A DNA stretch of 25,214 nt, taken from positions 1 through 25,214 of the forward strand of contig JBBRMT010000035.1 in NCBI GenBank assembly GCA_038230695.1, read 5' to 3'. Shown in pieces: positions 1 to 5,910 of the stretch (the first letter of the stretch is position 1; each line of letters begins with the position of its first letter). The stretch comes from QHBQ01 sp038230695. GTDB taxonomy: Bacteria; Chloroflexota; Chloroflexia; QHBQ01. The translations under genes and the position numbers were made by a program. The notes below the pieces were generated by a model. It saw only the letters and a list, made by a program, of their open reading frames with translations. It had not been told where the DNA came from and searched no databases.

Positions 1-615
1 GTTGCTGAGGAGCTTGGCAATCGCCGCGCTCTTCATGCCGTTCTTGGCATTGCTAGCGGGCAGGGTTGCGCCCGGCTTGGCGGTGATCTGGATTTCGGTG
101 GTGTCGCGACCATTCACCTGCGCGTCGCCTACCACCTTGACATCGCTCTGCGCCAGCAGGTCGCTCATCTTGCTCTGTAGCTGGGTAAGCGCCTGGGCGG
201 GCAGATTGGCTAGCTTCTGGCTGTCAATGCTGGCTACATACACATGGTTATCCGTCGGGGTGTAGAACCAACCTTTGCTGCCGTCGCCAACCAGAGTCGC
301 GCCTGCCAGGTTCGGCGTGTGCTTCTCGGCATTGATGGGCATGGTAAAGGACTTGATTTCGATGCGCCCCAGGTCGGGCTTGCTGGCCCAGATTTCGGCG
401 CTCATGCTGATCTGCCCATTAACGGCCGGGCTGTTGACATTCACGCTGATGGTGCCGTGAAAGGTGTTGAGGTTGGCGGCTGCCGCCTGCACCTGGCTAA
501 TCAGCTGCGGGCCGGTTATGCTGGCGGCGTTGCTGGTCCCGCCTGCGGCCAACGCCGTGCCGCTGATCATCATCAGCGCCATCAGTACCACTATCTTCTT
601 GAGTGGGCTAGTCAT
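1..615 (-). CDS. LolA/LppX-like exported protein, 3' end outside window
   Basis: The frame is open from an ATG at 615 down to the left edge, giving 205 codons without a stop, so the C-terminus lies outside. A strong Shine-Dalgarno AGGAGG (625-630) sits 9 bases upstream. The product begins MTSPLKKIVVLMALMMISG, a typical signal peptide with Ala-rich cleavage region. It continues with a LISQVQAAAANLNTFHG segment, then alternating polar beta-type sequence with IWASKPDLGRIEI and GWFYTPTDNHVYVA. This pattern is that of outer-membrane-lipoprotein-sorting/LppX-like proteins, which bind lipids in a half-open beta barrel, or of DUF4367-type relatives. No lipobox cysteine is visible, so it is probably secreted rather than lipid-anchored. 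Family assignment is by overall pattern only. Confidence 0.75.
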   Translation of the reverse strand, partial: MTSPLKKIVVLMALMMISGTALAAGGTSNAASITGPQLISQVQAAAANLNTFHGTISVNVNSPAVNGQISMSAEIWASKPDLGRIEIKSFTMPINAEKHTPNLAGATLVGDGSKGWFYTPTDNHVYVASIDSQKLANLPAQALTQLQSKMSDLLAQSDVKVVGDAQVNGRDTTEIQITAKPGATLPASNAKNGMKSAAIAKLLSN

Positions 616-777
616 GTTTCTAATCCTCCTGTTGGTTTAATGGTTTATCGTGAGGGTGACAGGCTGTACACAACTGCCACCGCCGCCACCGCTGTTTTCT
701 TTCGCGGCAAGCGGGTTCGCTCACCAACCCTATTGTACGGCATAGATTTGTCTGATCTATGAACCGGATTAGCCAAT

Positions 778-806
778 ATTGTAAACAAATGTGTCATAGC
801 TGTAAA
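778..806 (-). promoter_or_regulatory. sigma70-type promoter for the LolA-like gene
   Basis: On the minus strand TTTACA (806-801) is separated by exactly 17 bases from TACAAT (783-778). The predicted transcription start is near 771, giving a leader of about 155 bases before the ATG at 615. Confidence 0.55.
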
Positions 807-898
807 CCCAGGCTAACTACCATTGCTAATATGGCAGCTATTACTATTGGCGAGTCGAGATAGGACTATTGTACTACTAGCTGACTGGACTACAGCGA

Positions 899-916
899 TA
901 ATAATGTGTATTATTA
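899..916. promoter_or_regulatory. AT-rich inverted repeat, candidate operator
   Basis: TAATAAT-GTGT-ATTATTA is a perfect inverted repeat with 7-base arms, about 70 bases upstream of the cyclase start. It is too AT-rich to be a stable RNA hairpin, so a protein-binding site is more plausible. Function is a guess. Confidence 0.3.
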
Positions 917-984
917 AGGAAGGCGGCACGCGGCGATTCATTTGTTAATGGAAGAAGATGACGGAAGTGGCAAGGAGATAAGCT

Positions 985-2571
985 ATGGATGACAATGGCA
1001 GCGTAAGTGTGCCAAGTTCGGCCTATGAAACCGCAGCAGTAAGCATGGCTCTACCTGAGCCACGCCTGATTAGATGGCTGCTCGCCGCGCAGCATCGTGA
1101 CGGTAGCTGGGGCGGCAAACTGCCGTTCGCCGCTGATCGCCTGCTACAAAGCGCGATGGTGGTGAGGGCGCTGGTTGCCGCGCAGGAACGCAGCGGGCCA
1201 CAAGACGAACTGAGGGAAGCGACTGTCAGCGGCATCGAATATGTGCGGCGGTCGCTGGCAAACTGGTCGGATGAAGAACTAAAAATCGCGGACCTATGTG
1301 GCTTCGAGCTATTGATGCCGACTCATCATCACCTCTTGGAGCAAGAAGGGATTGAGCTACCGCCGCTGCCGGAGACGATTGAGGCTCGGCAGCGTAAAAA
1401 GATGTCGTTGCTACCTGGGGCTGCCTACTACGACCCACGCTTGAGCAACCTACACCATTCGCTAGAGGCGCTTGATGGCACGCTTGACGACTATGACCTC
1501 AGCAGGCTGGAGGGGGTGCTACTCGCTGATGGATCGGTCGCTTCTTCGCCCTCGGCAACCGCCTTTCTAATGCGCCAGCCGCAGGTAAGCGAGGCCAGCC
1601 GTAAGCGGATGCGTGCTTACCTGGACACCGCCCGCAACCCCGATGGCGGCTACGCGCCAACCCACCCACTCGATCAGGTCATATCGCTGTGGCAGCTATA
1701 TTTCGAGCGCATGATCACCTCCGATTCGCTGCTTCGCGCCCGCTTGCTCTGGATGCTGGCACGGCTAGAGCCGAGTAGGGGGGTGGGAGCCAACGCCCTA
1801 TTCGCCACCGATGGCGATGACACTGCGGTTGCCGTGCTGCTGGCTAGCGAGTTTGGCCTTGAATATCAGGCGCTCGACCTGGCCGACACGCTTATGCGCG
1901 ATTTCTACGATGCGGATCAAGGTCTATTCCGCACCTATCGCGGTGAGATGACTGCCAGTCCTACTACCACTGCCCATGCGGTAGAGGCGCTGGTCGCCTT
2001 GCTCAAACATGGGCCTGGCAGCGCCACGCAGCGGGCATACTGGCAACACGCGCTAGTCGGGGTCGCCGATTACCTGATCGCCCATCTATGGGTGGTGGAT
2101 AAGTGGCACGTCAGCAAATACTACAGCACCCTGAAGCTGATCTACAGCCTCAGCGAACTGGTGTCTCTGCATGGGCGGCTGCCGGGGCTGGAGCCGCTAA
2201 CCCAGCAGTGGGCGCATCTTCGCGCCGATTTGCGTAGCCGTCTGCTTGCCGAGCAGGATGATAGCGGCGGCTGGGGAGCGTGGAATCAGCCCACCGTCGA
2301 GGAAACCGCCTACGCCACTCTGGCCCTGATCAGGCTACGAGGTGGTGACCGGGCGTGGTGTGACGCACTCCACCGCAGCCGCGATTTCCTCAGCAGCAGC
2401 GGTGGGCGGGGCATGGCCGAAATGTGGATTGATAAAACCCTTTATCAGCCGGAGGGCATTATCTCCAGTGCAGCACACGCCGCCCAGGGCTTGCTCTGGC
2501 GCGAGTTGGGCGGCAAACCGCCTAAACCACTGCCCTTCAAGCGTCCGCCCCGCCATGAAAGCGCAAAGTAA
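985..2571 (+). CDS. class II diterpene cyclase (copalyl/kolavenyl diphosphate synthase-like)
   Basis: Predicted to cyclise geranylgeranyl diphosphate by protonation, giving a bicyclic labdane- or clerodane-type diphosphate. The 528-residue protein carries the class II catalytic motif DxDD as D276-G-D-D279 followed by TAV. It also has a GSVASSPSATAF segment (183-194), DKWHVSKYYSTLKL (372-385) and C-terminal WIDKTLYQPEGI, all typical of bacterial class II diterpene cyclases. QW-like repeats occur near 35-43 (QHRDGSWGG) and 424-435 (QDDSGGWGAWNQ). No class I DDxxD motif is present, so it cannot remove the diphosphate itself. Length matches the monofunctional bacterial family. ATG follows AAGGAG at a good distance. 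The downstream DJ-1-like gene begins 16 bases after its stop, suggesting co-transcription. Herpetosiphon has a characterised relative making kolavenyl diphosphate; the product here cannot be told from sequence. Confidence 0.88.
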   Translation: MDDNGSVSVPSSAYETAAVSMALPEPRLIRWLLAAQHRDGSWGGKLPFAADRLLQSAMVVRALVAAQERSGPQDELREATVSGIEYVRRSLANWSDEELKIADLCGFELLMPTHHHLLEQEGIELPPLPETIEARQRKKMSLLPGAAYYDPRLSNLHHSLEALDGTLDDYDLSRLEGVLLADGSVASSPSATAFLMRQPQVSEASRKRMRAYLDTARNPDGGYAPTHPLDQVISLWQLYFERMITSDSLLRARLLWMLARLEPSRGVGANALFATDGDDTAVAVLLASEFGLEYQALDLADTLMRDFYDADQGLFRTYRGEMTASPTTTAHAVEALVALLKHGPGSATQRAYWQHALVGVADYLIAHLWVVDKWHVSKYYSTLKLIYSLSELVSLHGRLPGLEPLTQQWAHLRADLRSRLLAEQDDSGGWGAWNQPTVEETAYATLALIRLRGGDRAWCDALHRSRDFLSSSGGRGMAEMWIDKTLYQPEGIISSAAHAAQGLLWRELGGKPPKPLPFKRPPRHESAK

Positions 2572-2587
2572 TATAGGAGCAGAGCAA

Positions 2588-3196
2588 ATGAGCAGAACCG
2601 TTGGCATCCTCATATTCGACGAGGTGGAAGTGCTGGACTTCTGCGGGCCATTCGAGGTCTTCTCAGTTACCCGCAACCTGGAAACGCCTACCAGCAACGA
2701 GGCCGACAAACCATTCAACGTCTATCTGGTAGCCGAGCGCGAGGGGTTGGTACGCACGCGGGGTGGGATGATGGTGCAGCCACACTATACCACCGCCAAC
2801 TGCCCACAGCTAGATCTGTTGCTCGTCCCTGGTGGATGGGGAACGCGCCGCGAGGTGGGCAACCGCCCATTGATCGAGTGGATTGCCGAGCGCGATCAGC
2901 ATACGGAGATGACTGCCAGCGTCTGCACCGGCGCGTTCATGCTGGCCGAGGCTGGGTTGCTGGATGGGCGGCGGGCAACTACCCACTGGCAGAGCATCGA
3001 GCGCATGGCCCAAACCTATCCCACCACAACCGTGCTGCCCAACGTCCGCTACTTGGACGAGGGCTGCATCATCACTTCGGCGGGCATCAGCGCGGGCATA
3101 GACATGAGCCTCTACCTGGTGCAAAAGTGGCTGGGCCGCGCTGTGGCCGAGCAAACCGCCCTCAGCATGGAATACAAGGCTAATTATGAGTTTTGA
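2588..3196 (+). CDS. DJ-1/PfpI-family protein, isonitrile hydratase-like
   Basis: A 202-residue single-domain class I glutamine amidotransferase-like protein of the DJ-1/PfpI superfamily. The nucleophile-elbow cysteine is C113 in SVCTGAFMLAEAGLLDG, followed by RATTHW (129-134). Together with D17 in the opening IFDEVEVLDFCGPFEVF and the SAGISAGIDMSL segment, this resembles cyclohexyl-isocyanide hydratases and the sensor domain of GATase1-AraC regulators; no AraC DNA-binding domain follows. An isonitrile hydratase would convert R-NC to the N-formamide. Start chosen at 2588 because AGGAG (2575-2579) lies 8 bases upstream and the fold starts right there; the frame is open further upstream inside the cyclase. 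The last residues NYEF and the stop codon are encoded by a 7-base repeat array. Substrate is unknown. Confidence 0.85.
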   Translation: MSRTVGILIFDEVEVLDFCGPFEVFSVTRNLETPTSNEADKPFNVYLVAEREGLVRTRGGMMVQPHYTTANCPQLDLLLVPGGWGTRREVGNRPLIEWIAERDQHTEMTASVCTGAFMLAEAGLLDGRRATTHWQSIERMAQTYPTTTVLPNVRYLDEGCIITSAGISAGIDMSLYLVQKWLGRAVAEQTALSMEYKANYEF

Positions 3197-3225
3197 TTTT
3201 TGAATTATGAGTTTTGAGTTAGGGT
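3184..3225 (+). repeat. heptad repeat array 1
   Basis: Six 7-base units: TTATGAG, TTTTGAT, TTTTGAA, TTATGAG, TTTTGAG, TTAGGGT. The array supplies the last codons and the TGA stop of the DJ-1-like gene. Confidence 0.85.
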
Positions 3226-3244
3226 ACTGGAACTTTTGATACAC

Positions 3245-3286
3245 AATTCACAATTCAACATTCACAAATCATCATTCATCATTCAC
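3245..3286 (-). repeat. heptad repeat array 2
   Basis: Six 7-base units on the plus strand: AATTCAC, AATTCAA, CATTCAC, AAATCAT, CATTCAT, CATTCAC. Read on the minus strand they form GTGAATG-type units that contain the C-terminal codons and TGA stop of the LysR gene. It faces array 1 across the convergent gene junction. Confidence 0.85.
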
Positions 3287-4177
3287 GTAGCGCCAGAAGG
3301 CGGCGGCTACCGGGGTGGGGCGGGCGCGGCGTGGCCGCACCAGATAGGCCCGCAGCGGGATGCTAATTGGGCTAGCTACCTCACCATTACCGAACGATTG
3401 GGCCACATACACCGCCGCAGGAGAGACGCGGCTGCGCGATATGAAACCGAGGCCCGCGCCCGCTTCGACTGCCAACGCCACATCTTCGATGCGGTCAAAC
3501 TCCAGGCTGGGCTGCAGATCCTGCGAGGTCAAACCGCGCTCGGCTAGCGCATCCTCGATTGCCGAGCGCAGTTCGCTCCCAGCTGGGGGCAACACCAGCG
3601 GCTGCACCACCATCTCGCCCAGGTGCAGGGGCGTATCTTCAGCAAGACTGGCCCAGGGGTGATTAGCGGGAACAACTGGCACTAGCTCGTCTTCCAGCAA
3701 GGTAATGCTCTCGAACTGCTTGCTAGCAGCCGCTTCGCCAAGCACGGCAAGGTCGGCGCTACCATCGCGCAGAGCTGCCAGCGCCTCGGCTTCTGGCTGG
3801 CGACGGGCATTGATAATTACCGCCGCGTGCAGGCGTTGAAAGTCGGCTAGCAGCGGGGGCAATTGCCGCCCCTCGACCGTCACCACCAGGGTTAGCCGTC
3901 CACTAAGTTCGCCACTCCCTGGCCCGCTGATGGTCTTCTCTGTCTTGGTCGCCACCGCTAGCAATTCGCGGGCTGGGCCAATCAGCGCCTGCGCCCGCTC
4001 GGTAGGTGCCATTCTTTGCCCCTGCCGCTCGAACAGCCGTGTCTTATAACGCTCCTCCAGCCCTTTTATCTGCATACTGACCGCCGGTTGGGTCATGTTC
4101 AGCTTTTTGGCCGCCGCGCTATAGTTGCCCTCGTCCACCACGGTGAGGAATATGGAAAGTTGGTAAAGGCTTATCAT
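3272..4177 (-). CDS. LysR-family transcriptional regulator
   Basis: A 301-residue protein with the classic LysR layout. The N-terminal winged helix-turn-helix (about 3-62) has FLTVVDEGNYSAAAKKLN followed by MTQPAVSMQIKGLEE, which is the recognition helix, and then LFERQGQRMAPT. A linker helix leads to the substrate-binding domain (about 90-300), which is divergent and gives no clue to the inducer. It starts at ATG 4177 with no Shine-Dalgarno; the upstream bases are a CTCAAAA heptad array. The 3' end also runs into a heptad array. LysR proteins usually regulate a divergent neighbour, but here the upstream gene (HAD) is on the same strand, so the target is unknown; the convergent DJ-1-like gene is possible. 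Confidence 0.92.
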   Translation of the reverse strand: MISLYQLSIFLTVVDEGNYSAAAKKLNMTQPAVSMQIKGLEERYKTRLFERQGQRMAPTERAQALIGPARELLAVATKTEKTISGPGSGELSGRLTLVVTVEGRQLPPLLADFQRLHAAVIINARRQPEAEALAALRDGSADLAVLGEAAASKQFESITLLEDELVPVVPANHPWASLAEDTPLHLGEMVVQPLVLPPAGSELRSAIEDALAERGLTSQDLQPSLEFDRIEDVALAVEAGAGLGFISRSRVSPAAVYVAQSFGNGEVASPISIPLRAYLVRPRRARPTPVAAAFWRYVNDE

Positions 4178-4179
4178 AG

Positions 4180-4214
4180 TTTTGAGTTTTGAGTTTTGAG
4201 TTTTGAGTTATCAG
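4180..4214 (+). repeat. heptad repeat array 3
   Basis: Four perfect TTTTGAG units (4180-4207) followed by TTATCAG. It occupies the ribosome-binding region of the LysR gene, directly 5' of its ATG, and is the most regular array in the window. Confidence 0.9.
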
Positions 4215-4240
4215 CTTGCCGCCCAGACCTGCCTTCTGCT

Positions 4241-4966
4241 CTACAAATAACCAAACAATTGCTTCAGGTTGTGGATTTCGCCCTCGGCGGGCGGGTGGGG
4301 TGGGTCGGCATCGGCGTGGAAGCGGTTGATCCAGAGCGCGTGCCAACCAGCGGCGCGGGCGGCTTCCACATCGTGGCTCTGGTTGTCGCCTATGAACAGC
4401 ATTTCGCCCGGCTCACACTGTGGCCCTACCGCGCAGGCCCGCGCTCTTGCCAGGGCAAAGATACCAGAGTCGGGCTTCATCAGGCTGACCTCGCCCGCCA
4501 CGATGATCGTCTCTGGTGGAAAGTAGTGGGCGATGTCCAACACCGCGATCTCACCGCGCTGCAACGGCCCTGGCCCATTGGTGATCAGGCCCAAGGTGTA
4601 GCGTCCCTGCAAAGCGTGCAACACGGCGCGGCTCTCAGGGTAGAGGAACAGATTGGCGAAGCGCATCCGGCCATACTGCTCGGCCAGTTCGATGATGAAG
4701 GCCATATTGCTGATGCCTTGATAGGCCAACGCCCGTCGCCAGAACTCGTCGCGCCCGATGTCCATTACCCCTGCGCCGATTTGCGCCCGCGCTTCCTCGA
4801 ACACAAGGCTACGGTCGGCATCGAAGCGGCTGGCATCGAAGTCGGGGTAGCGGGCATGAATCATGGGGATGACCGCCGCGCCCGCCCGCTGCACGCTGGT
4901 CAGATGGTCGCACAGCGTGCCGTCAAGGTCGAAGAAGATGGCTTTTGGTTGTATGCGTTTCGGCAT
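4241..4966 (-). CDS. HAD-superfamily hydrolase (subfamily IA, YjjG/PGP-like)
   Basis: A 241-residue phosphatase of the haloacid dehalogenase superfamily. All four HAD motifs are visible: I, FFDLDGTL with nucleophile D13 and acid D15; II, LITNGPG with T129; III, K164 in SLMKPDSGIF; IV, FIGDNQSHDV with D194 and D199. The alpha-helical C1 cap between motifs I and II makes it subfamily IA, like phosphoglycolate phosphatase or the nucleotidase YjjG. The substrate cannot be read from the sequence. Its first 67 bases overlap the 3' end of the TatD gene in another frame, so the two are probably translationally coupled. It ends 63 bases before the LysR start on the same strand. Confidence 0.92.
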   Translation of the reverse strand: MPKRIQPKAIFFDLDGTLCDHLTSVQRAGAAVIPMIHARYPDFDASRFDADRSLVFEEARAQIGAGVMDIGRDEFWRRALAYQGISNMAFIIELAEQYGRMRFANLFLYPESRAVLHALQGRYTLGLITNGPGPLQRGEIAVLDIAHYFPPETIIVAGEVSLMKPDSGIFALARARACAVGPQCEPGEMLFIGDNQSHDVEAARAAGWHALWINRFHADADPPHPPAEGEIHNLKQLFGYL

Positions 4967-5754
4967 AGTAAATCTATCTCCGCCAATCCAAACAAGCGGC
5001 GGGCGTTGGCGGTGGTCGCCGCTGCCAGCGCGTCCACGCTGATGCCGCGCAGCTCGGCGATTTTGGCGGCGGTGTACATCACCCGCGCCGGTTCGTTGCG
5101 CCGCCCGCGAAACGGTTCAGGGGTGAGGAAGGGGCAATCGGTCTCCACCAGCAGCCGCTCCAGCGGTACGTTGGCGGCCACCTCGTGACGGTCGTGCGCG
5201 TTCTTAAATGTAACTGGCCCCGCCAGCGAGATGTAGTAGCCCAGCGCGATCGCCTGCGCCATGATGCGTAGGTTGCCACTAAAGCAGTGCATCACCCCGC
5301 GTGTTCCCTGACCTTGCTCGGCGATCAGGCGGATGGTGTCGGCATCGGCGTTGCGGCAGTGGACGATCACCGGCAGGTCGAACTCGCGGCCCAGCGCCAG
5401 TTGCTCGATAAAGGCGGGATGCTGCTGCTTAGGCGTGGTCCAATCACGATAGTAATCCAGCCCGGTCTCACCGATGCCAACCACCAGTTCGCGGTTGGCG
5501 GCAATCAGGTCGCGCAAATCGGCCAACCGAGCCGGGGTCAACTCGCCCGCATCGTTGGGGTGAACCCCCAGCGCGGCGCGGATGAAAGGGTGGGCGCGGG
5601 CGATGTCCAGCGAACTTGCCCAGGTATCAGGCGTAACCGCCACCTGCACCATCTGCCGTACCCCTGCTTCGAGGGCACGATCAATCACCGCCTCACGATC
5701 CTCGTCGAAGTTGGGCTGGTCAAGATGGGCGTGGGTGTCAATCAAGGTTGGCAT
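4900..5754 (-). CDS. tatD: TatD-family metal-dependent deoxyribonuclease
   Basis: A 284-residue TIM-barrel metallohydrolase. Metal ligands of the family are present: H8 and H10 in LIDTHAHLD, E96 in VGIGETGLDYYRD, H132 in VIVHCRNAD, H156 in MHCFSGN and D206 in LVETDCPFLTPEPFRGRRNE (187-220 region). TatD proteins are 3'-5' exonucleases linked to DNA repair and fragment turnover. The family normally ends at the NARRLFGL helix (250-257); here about 27 extra residues run into the HAD gene. The start at ATG 5754 is preferred over GTG 5781 because the latter lies inside the promoter at 5765-5794. This leaves a leader of only about 5 bases and no Shine-Dalgarno. Confidence 0.93.
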   Translation of the reverse strand: MPTLIDTHAHLDQPNFDEDREAVIDRALEAGVRQMVQVAVTPDTWASSLDIARAHPFIRAALGVHPNDAGELTPARLADLRDLIAANRELVVGIGETGLDYYRDWTTPKQQHPAFIEQLALGREFDLPVIVHCRNADADTIRLIAEQGQGTRGVMHCFSGNLRIMAQAIALGYYISLAGPVTFKNAHDRHEVAANVPLERLLVETDCPFLTPEPFRGRRNEPARVMYTAAKIAELRGISVDALAAATTANARRLFGLAEIDLLCRNAYNQKPSSSTLTARCATI

Positions 5755-5764
5755 AAGCGAGGAA

Positions 5765-5794
5765 TATATACAACTTTCCACCCATCCCTGTCAA
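5765..5794 (-). promoter_or_regulatory. sigma70-type promoter for tatD-HAD
   Basis: Minus-strand TTGACA (5794-5789), an 18-base spacer and TATATA (5770-5765). Start of transcription would be near 5758-5759, only a few bases from the ATG at 5754. Confidence 0.6.
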
Positions 5795-5853
5795 GCTGGC
5801 GCAACATAATGCGTCCAGTCAGCGTCTGCAATATAGCAGCCTTGATAGCCCGC

Positions 5854-5882
5854 TTGCCCGTACTACTATCCTGCCGTATAAT
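5854..5882 (+). promoter_or_regulatory. sigma70-type promoter for the kelch/SLH gene
   Basis: TTGCCC (5854-5859), 17-base spacer, perfect TATAAT (5877-5882). The start codon follows about 20 bases after the predicted transcription start. It is divergent from the tatD promoter. Confidence 0.7.
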
Positions 5883-5910
5883 GTAGACAGCCACCCGAAG
5901 GAGAACGATG

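Larger units (their letters stand above)
616..984. other. 369-base divergent intergenic region
   Basis: No convincing gene lies here. The region separates the minus-strand LolA-like gene from the plus-strand diterpene cyclase. It is clearly more AT-rich between 740 and 920 than the flanking genes. It holds the minus-strand promoter at 778-806, an AT-rich inverted repeat at 899-916 and the Shine-Dalgarno AAGGAG just before the cyclase start. I could not identify a good -35/-10 pair for the cyclase. Confidence 0.6.

Noticed and set aside
244..762. Plus-strand open frame of 172 codons
   Set aside because: It is antisense to the LolA-like gene, which has a signal peptide and strong ribosome site. 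Its own translation has no recognisable domain and runs into non-coding sequence.
2335..2718. Minus-strand open frame of 127 codons across the cyclase/DJ-1 junction
   Set aside because: It is antisense to two well-supported genes, with no ribosome site and no protein-like pattern.
4196..5188. Plus-strand open frame of 330 codons
   Set aside because: Entirely antisense to the HAD and TatD genes, whose catalytic motifs are intact. High GC third positions make long antisense frames common here.
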